From positions 3,534,001 to 3,598,000 of the forward strand of contig NZ_CP051515.1 of NCBI RefSeq assembly GCF_012689525.1: a stretch of DNA of 64,000 nt, read 5' to 3'. Origin of the DNA: Paraburkholderia aromaticivorans. Its GTDB lineage: Bacteria; Pseudomonadota; Gammaproteobacteria; Burkholderiales; Burkholderiaceae. Below are positions 1 to 8,959 of this stretch, piece by piece (positions within the stretch are counted from its first letter, which is position 1; every line of letters begins with the position of its first letter). The notes beneath the pieces were generated by a model. That model was not told the origin of the DNA, did not search any database, and was given only the letters and a program-made list of their open reading frames with translations. The translations under genes were made by a program, and so were the position numbers.

Positions 1-38
1 TTCAGGCGCTGTCGATGTTTCACGAGAACGCTGCCTAG
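1..38 (+). CDS. 3' end of an upstream gene (partial)
   Basis: Reading from base 3, the frame encodes eleven residues (QALSMFHENAA) and then TAG at 36-38. This looks like the tail of a gene whose body lies before the window. Too little remains to identify it, and it could be chance. Confidence 0.3.
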   Translation, partial: QALSMFHENAA

Positions 39-169
39 CGCGTGATGCTGTCGGTCGAACCCGCGCGGCGGCCCGTCGAAAATCGGCCGCTCGCGCACAT
101 GGTTTAGAATGGCGACCCTCTCAAAAATCACGCCGCATGGGTTCGCTCATGCGCGCTCATCGATAAGCA

Positions 170-715
170 ATGGCGAAACTTCTGACCGATTCCGAATTCC
201 AGCGTTTTTCCGAACTCCAGCAGAAGCAGTCGAGCTTCACGATCACGCCTGAAGAAGCCGACGAACTGCGCGACATCGTCGCCCATGCGCAAAAGCGCCG
301 CGACGATCGCGCGGCAGCGATGCAAAGCATCGAGACGTTCATCCAGCAATTCGACATCAGCCCGGACGAGCTGTTTTCGCCGGAGCAGATCGGCGATGCA
401 GCGCGCACGTACGGCCTGATTCCGGCCGCGAAGAAAGAGCGTGTGCTGCCGCCGCAATTCACGTTCAACGGCAAGCCGTATCAGTGGACGACGCGTGCGC
501 TGCCGGACGATATTCGCGTGCCGTTGTTCGATGCCTTCAAGGCGGGTGAATCGGTGAAGTCGTTTATTGCGACGCCGAAGGATGCGGGCCGTTGCGCGGC
601 GACGATCGCGCGGTTGGAGCGGGAGACCGGGGCGGTTTATGGGGATGCGTGGCTGGAGGAGTTGGCGGTGACGCGGTCGCAGGTCGATGAGGCAGCGACT
701 AAGCTGGCGGCCTGA
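170..715 (+). CDS. Hypothetical protein, 181 aa
   Basis: A soluble 181-residue protein with no signal peptide or membrane segment. The N-terminal half is charged and helical (residues 1-75, possible coiled coil). A central segment around FNGKPYQW (about residues 101-108) is followed by a C-terminal helical region. The order of a helical N-terminus, a linker and then a Tyr/Trp-containing segment loosely recalls H-NS-family proteins, but the Trp-x-Gly-Arg-Gly-Arg DNA-binding core is absent, so I do not assign it. The ATG at 170 has only a weak ribosome site (ATAAG). Codon use matches the surrounding genes. A TAGAAT-like -10 element lies near 105. Confidence 0.7.
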   Translation: MAKLLTDSEFQRFSELQQKQSSFTITPEEADELRDIVAHAQKRRDDRAAAMQSIETFIQQFDISPDELFSPEQIGDAARTYGLIPAAKKERVLPPQFTFNGKPYQWTTRALPDDIRVPLFDAFKAGESVKSFIATPKDAGRCAATIARLERETGAVYGDAWLEELAVTRSQVDEAATKLAA

Positions 716-832
716 GGCTTCTCCGGTTTCTTCTCGCGGCGCCAGGCCTTGAGCGCCTCTCGTCGCTTTGATCACCGCATCGAACGCGTCGGATGCGGTG
801 ATCTATTCAACTCAGCGCTTTGGGCACGCCGC

Positions 833-3367
833 CTAGGCGCCTGCCTCCGTCGCTTCATCCAGCGCCATTCTGAATCCGACCACACCCGGATCCTCCGTCC
901 GCGTGATCGTAAAACCGCTGGCTTTGGCGAGCCCGATCATCGGGGTATTCTCGCGCAGCGCCTCGCCGACTAGCCAATGGATGCCCCGCACCCGCGCGTA
1001 TTTGATGATCCGATCGATCAGCAATTGGCCAAGGCGCCGGCCTTTCTGATCCGAGCGCACCGCCACCGCGAATTCGGCGGTTTCGTTGTCGGGATCGGCG
1101 ACCGCGCGCACCACGCCCAGCGTCCGCGTGAAACCTTCTTCGCTCTGCACGGTGGCGATCAGCGCCATTTCGCGGTCGTAGTCGATCTGCGTCATGCGCG
1201 CGAGCTGCGAGTGGTCGAAGCTGCCCACCGCGCCGAAAAACCGCAGGCGCAAATCCTCGGGTGTCATTGCTTCGACGAAGTCGTGATGCGCAGCTTCGTC
1301 TTCCGGACGGATCGGCCGCACCGTCACTCGCACACCTTGCCAGTCCACCGTCTCTTCGAAACGGCGCGGATACGGCACGATCGCGAGGCGGCTGCGCATC
1401 GGCGCAATTTTCAGCGTGGGCTCGACGATCATCACGTGATCGCGGTACACCCTGAGCTTCAGCGTGAGCCCGACGAGCTCCTTGACGTCGCACACGGCTT
1501 GCGAGAGTGACGTCAGCGCGGCCAAGGCCGGTTCCGGCGCAACCAGCCGCGCGTAGGGCGAACGCGTGACGATGTCGCGCGCGAGCATCGGATTGAGCGG
1601 CGGCAAGCCGTAGATGCGCAACGGTTCGGACACGCCGTCGGCCGATGGCGCCGTGAAGCTGAAGACGGGTCCGAAGTTGTCGTCGTCGTGGAGTTCGACG
1701 GCGAGGTCAACGACGGGTTGGGTGGAAGAGTTGGTGCTTGCTTCGGCGCAGTCCGGCGCGGTCGGCGACTCCGCTGAGGCCTGCACGGCGCGTTGCGCGA
1801 TCGTTGGTCCTGCACCCTCCACAGCGCCCCGCGCCGATCCCTGCGCGACGTCCTGCGTAGCGTCTCTCGCCATATCGGCGCCTGTTGCGCGTCCGTCCTG
1901 CGCTTCCACCCGCAACCCGAACCGGTCTAGAAACCGCGCCGCCGCCTCGCCGGTTAGTTGGTGCTCACCTGCTGCAAGCGCCGTGCGCGCCTGAGCCTGG
2001 GCCGCGTCGATGCATTCGGGAATTTGCGCTGGCAAACCTTCCGGCGTCTGCATCAGCAGTTCACGCCCCATCCGGTAATCGACCAGCCGCGCGAAGGCGC
2101 GCGCGAGGCGCTGCGGCGTCGTATGAACGGGGATGCCCTGCGCGTGCAGCGCGTCGCGCGTGACGGCATCCACGCCGCCGAAGAAGCACGCAAGCAAGCC
2201 GCGATAAGCGAAGCGCTGATTCGCGATCAGGGCCTGCGCCACTTCGCCGACCGGCGCGCCGTGCGTCGAAGCATGGACCACGAAGGCCGTGCCGGTGCTG
2301 CGATGATCCGCGAGCAGTTTGAGGGCGGTGCCGAAGTGCTCGGGACGCGCGTCATCGCCGAGTAGCAGCGGGTTGCCGCCGACCGCGTACGGCAAGGTCT
2401 GCTTCAACGCATCCGACGCCTCGTCCGGCCACGGCGCGAGCGTATCGCCGGCTGCGGCGAAGGCGTCACAAGCCAAAGTGGCCAGGCCGCGGTCGCTCGT
2501 AATCAGCGTGGCCGTGGCGCCTGCCGCCACGCGGCCCACGCCGAGCGTCTCGATCTCGTCGAGCAGGTCGTCGAGCGCATCGACGCGCACCATGCCGGCG
2601 CGGCGGAACGCGGCGGTGTAGAGCCCGTCGGCGGGATCGGCGCGGCCGGAGCGCAGCGCCAGCACCGGCTTGTTGCGCGCCGCCGCGCGGGCTGCCGACA
2701 TGAACTTGCGCGCCGCCCGCACGCTATCCAGTTCGAGCAGGATGGCGCGCGTGCCGGGGTCGCTGGCCAGATAGTCGAGCACGTCGCCCGCGTCCACGTC
2801 CGCTTCGCCGCCGAGCGCCACCGCGTGCGAGAAGCCGAGGCCGCGCGCGTGCGCCCAGCCGAGCACGGCATTGGTCAGTGCGTTCGACTGCGACACCCAC
2901 GCGACGCCGCCCGCCTTCACCGTGCAAGACGGTGCGCCCAGATGCGCGCGCAGCGCCGGCGACACCACGCCGAGACTGCCCGGCCCGACGATCCGCAGCA
3001 GATTCGGCCGCGCCGCCGAGAGCGCGTGCCGCAGCGCGAGCCGGTCGTCGTCGCAACGCACCTCGCCGACGATGATCGCCGCGCGCGTGCCCAATCCGCC
3101 AAGCTTATGGATGATGCCGGGCCACGTCGCCGGTGGCGTGCAGATCAACGCGACCGTGGGCGCCTCCGGCAAATCGCCCGGGTCGTGGATCACGGCGTGG
3201 CCGCCGAGCGTTTCGTACTTCGGATTGACCGGCCAGAGCGGGCCGTCGAAGCCCCCATCCAGCACGCGCGTCCACACCATCGCGCCGGTGCTGCCGGGCC
3301 GCTCGGAAGCGCCGATCACGGCGACGGATTTGGGTCGAAACAAGGCGTCGAGATTGCGAACGGTCAC
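833..3367 (-). CDS. Pat-like CoA-binding/ATP-grasp-like protein fused to a GNAT acetyltransferase
   Basis: About 844 residues. The order is an N-terminal CoA-binding Rossmann domain (SVAVIGASERPGSTG near residue 15), a succinyl-CoA-ligase-like central part (NPLLLGDDA), a reduced ATP-grasp-like part, and a C-terminal GNAT domain from about residue 680 with the acetyl-CoA loop DQKGRRLGQ. This matches protein lysine acetyltransferases of the Pat/YfiQ type, which acetylate enzymes such as acetyl-CoA synthetase. The usual ALK and HKSD-GGV segments of ADP-forming acyl-CoA synthetases are missing and replaced by an Ala-rich, low-complexity insert, so the ligase half is probably non-catalytic. I chose the GTG at 3367 because GGAG lies 5 nt upstream; longer starts (ATG 3391) have no such site. 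Confidence 0.85.
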   Translation of the reverse strand: MTVRNLDALFRPKSVAVIGASERPGSTGAMVWTRVLDGGFDGPLWPVNPKYETLGGHAVIHDPGDLPEAPTVALICTPPATWPGIIHKLGGLGTRAAIIVGEVRCDDDRLALRHALSAARPNLLRIVGPGSLGVVSPALRAHLGAPSCTVKAGGVAWVSQSNALTNAVLGWAHARGLGFSHAVALGGEADVDAGDVLDYLASDPGTRAILLELDSVRAARKFMSAARAAARNKPVLALRSGRADPADGLYTAAFRRAGMVRVDALDDLLDEIETLGVGRVAAGATATLITSDRGLATLACDAFAAAGDTLAPWPDEASDALKQTLPYAVGGNPLLLGDDARPEHFGTALKLLADHRSTGTAFVVHASTHGAPVGEVAQALIANQRFAYRGLLACFFGGVDAVTRDALHAQGIPVHTTPQRLARAFARLVDYRMGRELLMQTPEGLPAQIPECIDAAQAQARTALAAGEHQLTGEAAARFLDRFGLRVEAQDGRATGADMARDATQDVAQGSARGAVEGAGPTIAQRAVQASAESPTAPDCAEASTNSSTQPVVDLAVELHDDDNFGPVFSFTAPSADGVSEPLRIYGLPPLNPMLARDIVTRSPYARLVAPEPALAALTSLSQAVCDVKELVGLTLKLRVYRDHVMIVEPTLKIAPMRSRLAIVPYPRRFEETVDWQGVRVTVRPIRPEDEAAHHDFVEAMTPEDLRLRFFGAVGSFDHSQLARMTQIDYDREMALIATVQSEEGFTRTLGVVRAVADPDNETAEFAVAVRSDQKGRRLGQLLIDRIIKYARVRGIHWLVGEALRENTPMIGLAKASGFTITRTEDPGVVGFRMALDEATEAGA

Positions 3368-3814
3368 AGGCGCTCCGAGGACAGCAACCATCTTGCATGG
3401 GACCAGAGTAGGCGCTACAGCGCTAACTCCGGTCGACAGGGGAAGGCGAGCCAGGCTTCGTGGGCGGGCGCGCGTCTTCGTCAGCATAGGCGAAGTTGAG
3501 CGCTCGCGCGGCGCTTCTCCTCGAGCGCCGGGCAGACACCCGGTCGCGGCCGGCCGCCCAGGGCGCGCCGGGGATATTTGTTATCGAGATCAAGCAAACA
3601 ACGAGCGCCAATGCGACAATCTTCCAGCCGCCACGATGGCGGTTTGCCTTGAAATCGCTGGCCGATGGCGGTTCGGATCGCGTGCGCCGGAGACGCGCCA
3701 AAAGCGATTCGTTTGGGGACAACGCGCGGCTAGCGATGCAGCACAACCACCGTTTGCAGTCCGGCCATCTTGCCGGCCGGATCGCGCACGATTAAAAGCA
3801 ATAGAAGGTGATTT
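3368..3814. other. Intergenic region between divergent genes
   Basis: These 447 bases separate the Pat-like gene from the divergent LysR gene. They must hold both promoters, but I could not pick a convincing -35/-10 pair. A minus-strand reading frame (3423-3746) contains one hydrophobic stretch but has only a TTG start and no ribosome site, so it is not called. Confidence 0.5.
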
Positions 3815-4684
3815 ATGCGGCGCTTGCCATCGCTGATCGCGTTGCGCTTCTTCGAAGAGACGGCCCGGCACATGAGTTTCAACCGCGCAGCCATTGCGCT
3901 GTGCGTGACCCAAGGCGCCGTGAGCCGGCAAATCAAGCTGCTCGAAGAATCGCTCGGCGCGAAACTGTTTGAGCGCGACCACAAGGGCATCCGACTGACG
4001 CAGGCGGGGTTGCAATTGCTGCCCTGCCTGTCCGAAGCCTTCGACACGATCGAGCGCGGCTTTCGTCAAATCACGGCCGCCAAAGGGCGGCGGCGCCTCG
4101 TGCTCGCCTTACCGCCCACTTTCGCCACGCAATGGTTTTCGCCGCGGCTGGGTTCGCTCGCGGTGGAATTGCCCGACGTCGAACTGTCCGTCCGTACTGA
4201 GGCGCACGGCGACGTTCACTGTCAGATTCGCTTCGGCCGCCAGGCGCTACCGGACGCGCACTCCGAACTGCTGATGATGGAGCGCCATGTGCTCGTGGGC
4301 GCGCCGCGCCTGCTCGGCCAACCGCTCAACGCGCTGCTTGAACGCATGCCGGCGTTGCATGTGCTGCACAACGACGCCCGGCTCGAATTGTGGCCGAACT
4401 GGCTGGCCAAGGCGGGCATGCCCGCGCGTTATGCGGATAACGGCATCGAGTTCTCGACGCTGGAACAGGCGATTCGTGCGGCGAGTAAAGGCGCGGGGCT
4501 GGCGATCGTCGACCGGAACATGATTGTCGAGGAGCTGGCGGATGGCACTCTCGCGCAGTTTTCCGACGTCGAAGTGAGCGGGCCGTTCGGTTACTGGCTC
4601 GATATTCCACAGCGGCACGTGGGGTTGGAACATGTGCAGGCGCTGGCCGGGTGGATGCGGGAAGAGGTGTTGAAGCTGGGGTGA
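3815..4684 (+). CDS. LysR-family regulator (GcvA-like)
   Basis: 289 residues. The winged helix-turn-helix is at the N-terminus (FNRAAIALCVTQGAVSRQI, residues 22-40), followed by a substrate-binding domain. The opening LPSLIALRFFEETARHMSF is typical of the GcvA subgroup of LysR regulators, which usually act on a divergent or adjacent gene. The ATG at 3815 is preceded by AAGGTG at good spacing. Neighbours are the divergent Pat-like gene and, downstream, a fimbrial adhesin gene; either could be a target but the sequence does not decide this. The effector is unknown. Confidence 0.9.
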   Translation: MRRLPSLIALRFFEETARHMSFNRAAIALCVTQGAVSRQIKLLEESLGAKLFERDHKGIRLTQAGLQLLPCLSEAFDTIERGFRQITAAKGRRRLVLALPPTFATQWFSPRLGSLAVELPDVELSVRTEAHGDVHCQIRFGRQALPDAHSELLMMERHVLVGAPRLLGQPLNALLERMPALHVLHNDARLELWPNWLAKAGMPARYADNGIEFSTLEQAIRAASKGAGLAIVDRNMIVEELADGTLAQFSDVEVSGPFGYWLDIPQRHVGLEHVQALAGWMREEVLKLG

Positions 4685-4897
4685 GCGCTCAGAATGTCCC
4701 TGAGTTCCGGAAAATGACCTTGGAATGTTTTGATGCGAATGTTGGCGCAAATGGGCACTTTTGGGATATTGGTGTCCAAGCGCGGCCTGTTTGTGAGGCG
4801 CGCGAGTAACGTTGCGGTCGGTCGTCGAGCACATTGGCAATCGGGATTGCACCAAATGGCCTTTCCGCAGGCTTAAAAATACCAGTAGGTATCGATA

Positions 4898-5869
4898 ATG
4901 TCCCGTCTTCTAACGAGAACGTTCACCACTGCGCGCCTGCTTTTCTTTCTTGCTTTCGCGCTTGGCTGGGCGGTCGACGCCCGCGCAGATTGCCCTACCG
5001 CAGGGATGCCTATCACGTTCGCCTATGGCCCTGTAGCCGTGTCCAACTCGCTCGCCTCAGGCGAGACGATCCCGGGCACGATCAAAAGTTTTACCCTTTC
5101 GGGGCAATGCACCAATCCATCCACTTTCAACATACCCGTCGTAGTCTGCGCGACTGGGCAAACGCTCGTTCCCAGCATGACGGGTGTTTTCACGACAGGT
5201 TTGGCGGGCGTCGGCATGCGGATGCGCAACAGCCAAGGCACAGCTCTTAACCCCTCGGGAACTTGCAGTGCGGATTCGTCGCTGGGAAACACTAGCTCCA
5301 CTGGGAGCTTCAATGTTTCCGGCACCGTCGAACTGGTGAAAACCGGCACGGTTACCGGTGGCACCATCGCCTCGGCTCAATATATCAGCGGCGTATTGAA
5401 TACCAACGTTCAACTCAATAATGGCTCAAACAGATTGACCGTTACGGGCGGACCAATTCGCGGAGTTAGTTGTTCGGTCACGGCCAACACGGCGAACCAG
5501 ACTATTTATCTCGGCTCGGTTAGCGCTTCCGCCTTCCCTACCGCCGGTTCGACGGCCGCTACCACGCCCTTTTCTATTGGCATGAGTTGCCAATCCGGCG
5601 TCTCGGTCGCGGTGACTTTCTCCTCGGTATCCGGCACGTCGGGCGTCCCGACTGCCGTGGCGTCGAACGGCACGGCAACCGGCGTGGGCGTGCAATTGCT
5701 CAATGCTGCACGTACAGCGATTGTGCTGGATAGTCCCTTTCCTCTGACTTCCGGCACGACCGGGAACATGTCATTTCAATTTTTTGCCCGGTACTACCGG
5801 TTAGGAGCCGCGCCCGTGACGCCCGGAACCGTGAATGCCTCGGCGATATTCACCATGACATACCAGTAA
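4898..5869 (+). CDS. Two-domain fimbrial tip adhesin, chaperone-usher type
   Basis: 323 residues with a signal peptide (hydrophobic core LLFFLAFALGWAV, cleavage near ARA-DCP). The N-terminal half (about 30-185) is a candidate receptor-binding domain. The C-terminal half (about 190-323) is a pilin domain ending FARYYRLG...FTMTYQ, the C-terminal strand that periplasmic chaperones recognise. The two-domain build marks it as a tip adhesin rather than a shaft pilin. It lies on the plus strand, separated by prfC from the minus-strand chaperone-usher operon and facing the end of a similar but frameshifted adhesin gene at 7900-8944. It probably uses the same chaperone and usher. The ribosome site (TAGGT) is weak. 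Confidence 0.85.
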   Translation: MSRLLTRTFTTARLLFFLAFALGWAVDARADCPTAGMPITFAYGPVAVSNSLASGETIPGTIKSFTLSGQCTNPSTFNIPVVVCATGQTLVPSMTGVFTTGLAGVGMRMRNSQGTALNPSGTCSADSSLGNTSSTGSFNVSGTVELVKTGTVTGGTIASAQYISGVLNTNVQLNNGSNRLTVTGGPIRGVSCSVTANTANQTIYLGSVSASAFPTAGSTAATTPFSIGMSCQSGVSVAVTFSSVSGTSGVPTAVASNGTATGVGVQLLNAARTAIVLDSPFPLTSGTTGNMSFQFFARYYRLGAAPVTPGTVNASAIFTMTYQ

Positions 5870-5884
5870 CCTTGATGCTTCGAC

Positions 5885-5917
5885 GCACAAGGGCTTAATG
5901 CCAACCGGGCCTTGTGC
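5885..5917 (+). terminator. Possible terminator hairpin after adhesin gene
   Basis: GCACAAGG (5885-5892) pairs with CCTTGTGC (5910-5917) 16 bases after the adhesin stop. There is no U-tract, so it may be a weak or Rho-assisted end, or simply an mRNA 3' structure. Confidence 0.4.
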
Positions 5918-5963
5918 TGATCTCGATCACGTGTTGAGGCGATGCTGCGCAACCGTCCCCCGG

Positions 5964-7565
5964 CTACATCGCCTTCTTGAACGGCACGCCCGAGTGCTCG
6001 CGCAACTCGTTGAACACGATCTTCGGCCACGCCTTCTGCGCGACTTCGATCTCCGACACGTGCGAGGCCAGATACGTCGGCGCGTCGGACGCGTCGAGCG
6101 CGATCCGCGCCGCGTACGAATCGGTGAAACGGCGCAGTTCGGCCGCATCGTCGCAAGTCACCCAGCGCGACATGCGGTAACGCGCCGGCGCCATGCGCAC
6201 GTCGACCTTGTATTCCGTCGACAAGCGGTGCGACACCACTTCGAACTGCAGTTGCCCGACCGCGCCGAGAATGATCAGGCCGCCCACTTCGGGACGGAAC
6301 ACCTGAATCGCGCCTTCCTCGCCGAGTTGCTTGAGCGCCTCGCCGAGCTGCTTGGCGCGCATCGGATCGACCACTTCGACCGTCTGGAAAATTTCCGGCG
6401 CGAAAAACGGTAGGCCGACGAATTGCAATTGCTCGCCTTCGGTCAGCGTATCGCCGAGACTCAACGTGCCATGATTCGGAATACCGATGATATCGCCCGG
6501 ATACGCCTCGCTCACCGTCTCACGACGCTGCGACAGGAACGTCACCACGTTGTTGGCGCGGAACGTCTTGTTCGTGCGCGTCACCTTCACCGCCATGCCG
6601 CGCTCGAAATGCCCCGAACACACGCGGATAAACGCCACGCGGTCGCGGTGCGCCAGGTCCATGTTCGCCTGCACCTTGAACACGACGCCGGTGAACTTCG
6701 GCTCGTCCGGCATGACCGGACGCTGCACGGTCATGCGCATGGACGGCGGCGGCGCCAGATCGACCAGTGCATCGAGAATTTCCTTCACGCCGAAGTTGTT
6801 GATCGCCGAGCCGAATAGCACCGGCGACTGCTGGCCGGCGAGGAACTGCTCACGATCGAAATCGGGCGACGCGCCGGTGATGAGGTCGATCTCTTCTTTC
6901 GCCTTGACCCAGCTATGGCCGAAGCGGCGTTCGCCCTCTTCGTCGCCGAGCGCCTGCAGCGTTTCGACTTCGCCTCCCGCTTTGTCTTGTCCGGCACGGA
7001 ACAGGCGCACCTGATCACGCTGGATGTCGTAGACGCCCTGGAATTCCTTGCCCATGCCAATCGGCCACGTGAACGGCACGGCGGCCACGCCCAGATGCTG
7101 CTCGATTTCGTCGAGCAGTTCGAGCGGCTCGCGCACTTCGCGGTCGAGCTTGTTGATGAAGGTGACGATCGGCGTCTTGCGGCTGCGGCAGACTTCGAGC
7201 AGTTTGAGCGTTTGCGCTTCCACACCGTTCGCGCCGTCGATCACCATGACGGCGGCATCGACCGCGGTCAGCACGCGGTACGTATCTTCAGAGAAGTCTT
7301 CGTGGCCCGGCGTGTCGAGCAGATTGATGACGGCGTTGCCGTACTCGAACTGCATCACCGAGCTGGCCACCGAAATGCCCCGCTGCTTTTCGATCTCCAT
7401 CCAGTCGGACGTCGCGTAGCGGTTGCTCTTGCGGCCCTTCACGGTACCGGCGATCTGGATCGCGCCCGAGAACAGCAGCAGCTTTTCCGTGAGCGTGGTC
7501 TTGCCCGCGTCCGGGTGGGAAATGACCGCGAACGTGCGGCGGCGTTTGAGTTCGGAGACTGACAT
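5964..7565 (-). CDS. prfC: Peptide chain release factor 3 (RF3)
   Basis: 533 residues, close to the usual RF3 length. This translational GTPase recycles RF1 and RF2 from the ribosome after termination. The GTPase motifs are all visible near the N-terminus: SHPDAGKTTLTEKLL (G1), DTPGHEDFSED (G3) and NKLDRE (G4), followed by EF-Tu-like domain 2 and the RF3-specific C-terminal domain. I chose the ATG at 7565 (MSVSELKRRRTFAVISH), since the 80 upstream in-frame residues do not look like coding sequence. The ribosome site is weak. This housekeeping gene sits between two fimbrial adhesin genes and is functionally unrelated to them. Confidence 0.97.
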   Translation of the reverse strand: MSVSELKRRRTFAVISHPDAGKTTLTEKLLLFSGAIQIAGTVKGRKSNRYATSDWMEIEKQRGISVASSVMQFEYGNAVINLLDTPGHEDFSEDTYRVLTAVDAAVMVIDGANGVEAQTLKLLEVCRSRKTPIVTFINKLDREVREPLELLDEIEQHLGVAAVPFTWPIGMGKEFQGVYDIQRDQVRLFRAGQDKAGGEVETLQALGDEEGERRFGHSWVKAKEEIDLITGASPDFDREQFLAGQQSPVLFGSAINNFGVKEILDALVDLAPPPSMRMTVQRPVMPDEPKFTGVVFKVQANMDLAHRDRVAFIRVCSGHFERGMAVKVTRTNKTFRANNVVTFLSQRRETVSEAYPGDIIGIPNHGTLSLGDTLTEGEQLQFVGLPFFAPEIFQTVEVVDPMRAKQLGEALKQLGEEGAIQVFRPEVGGLIILGAVGQLQFEVVSHRLSTEYKVDVRMAPARYRMSRWVTCDDAAELRRFTDSYAARIALDASDAPTYLASHVSEIEVAQKAWPKIVFNELREHSGVPFKKAM

Positions 7566-7899
7566 CGGGTCTGGCGACAAATAGGGTTCGGGCACTACAG
7601 GCCGCTGCGGGCGGCGCTTTGCGTTTCCGCTCTGCCCGGCGAAGCATGTCGGGCGCGGGGAAACGGGCGAGTGGACGCGGTTCGCACGGCGGATCCGGAC
7701 CGCGGGGCGACGAAAGTCGCACTTCGGCGGCAAATCATGGAGGGATGCCGGCTTGGGACAGCGCCGGGACGAATGATACACGTCTGCGCGACCGTACACG
7801 AACATGCGTCTGCGTCAGGAAGCGACAGACTTGATGCAATTCGTCAGGCGAACGGCGGTGAGGATACGTTTGGCCGCGGGCTACGCCCGCTGGCGGCGG

Positions 7900-8944
7900 C
7901 TATTGATAAGACATCGTGAACGTCGTTGTGCCTTTTACTGCCCCGGGAATCAACGGACCCGTCGTGCGAACGTAGCGCGCGGTAAGGGGAATTTGCATTT
8001 GCCCACCCGGTGCGATGCCAGCCGACCACTGGTTCATATTTCCCGCCGTCGCCGAGTCCGGGCCATAGGCCACTACCGTTGTTCCGTTGACGATCTGCAA
8101 GCCGACGCCCGAGGCGGATGACCCTTGCGCAAGACTCAAGGTCGTCGTACGGTTGGCTGGGTTGGCCGGGTCAGTGAGCGTCACGTTGACATTGACGCCA
8201 GCGGGACAGTTCACCCCGAGCGTGAACGGCGTGCTCCCCGTTGTAGCCCCGTTCGTCGAAAGGGCCGGCGAAAGGGCCTTCGGCAGCGAAACGTCGACTG
8301 ACGGAGTGGTCTCGCTGCAAGTATTGCTCGCAATGACCGAACCGGTGTTGAGAGACTGTGTGGTCGAAGATGTCGTGATGCAATCGCCGCTAAACGTAAC
8401 TGTCATGCTTGGCAAGGTGGTCAGCGTGCCGCTGCCAACCGATCCGGTCACCACGAGGTCGGCCCGCGTATAGTGCGCATAACCGCCGTTATTGCCGGGA
8501 AGCGTTTGCGTAACCGGCGCCTGCACCCAGCTTCCGTTCCAGAGGCTCGTTATGTAGAAACGCACACCGATGCCGGGCACGTTCGTCTGAAACGTCGACG
8601 CATCTCCCCGCTACGGCTGTACCAGTGACGCTCATGGCTTTCTGAACGTTACAGGTCAGGCCGTTCGAACTGAGGCCAACGGCTTGCGTAGCACTTTGAA
8701 GCACCGTGCCGACAGGGGCATTTCGCGGACTAGCAAGCGATGCTGAAAACGCCAGGTTGGGCAAAATGCCGCTGCCATTGGACGGAAAAACGACTGCTGC
8801 CGCCAGTGCATCAGCCGACGCGGCGATTCCGAGCAACACCCCCGCCACAACGCCAGCATGCCTCCGAAACGATCCCGCGCGGCGGACGCTTGCGGTGAGC
8901 CACGACACGATCGAGCGAATCAAGTCCGTCTTCATGTCACACAT
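7900..8944 (-). pseudogene. Fimbrial tip adhesin, frameshifted
   Basis: The 5' part (8944 to about 8606) encodes a signal peptide (VVAGVLLGIAASADALAA) and the start of an adhesin domain. The 3' part (from about 8606 to 7900) continues it in another frame and ends TARYVRTTGPL...FTMSYQ, a pilin C-terminal strand. The break is at a run of four G on the coding strand (CCCC at 8606-8609). Removing one G gives a continuous product of about 347 residues. It is the last gene of the pilin-chaperone-usher operon, 15 bases after the usher gene, and resembles the intact adhesin at 4898-5869. It could be a real mutation, slippage at the G-run or a sequence error. Confidence 0.8.
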
Positions 8945-8959
8945 ATCTCCGTGCCCTCA

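Noticed and set aside
3423..3746. Minus-strand frame of 107 codons with one hydrophobic segment
   Set aside because: It begins only with TTG, has no ribosome site and no internal ATG, and the rest is Arg/Ser-rich, as in shadow frames of GC-rich DNA.
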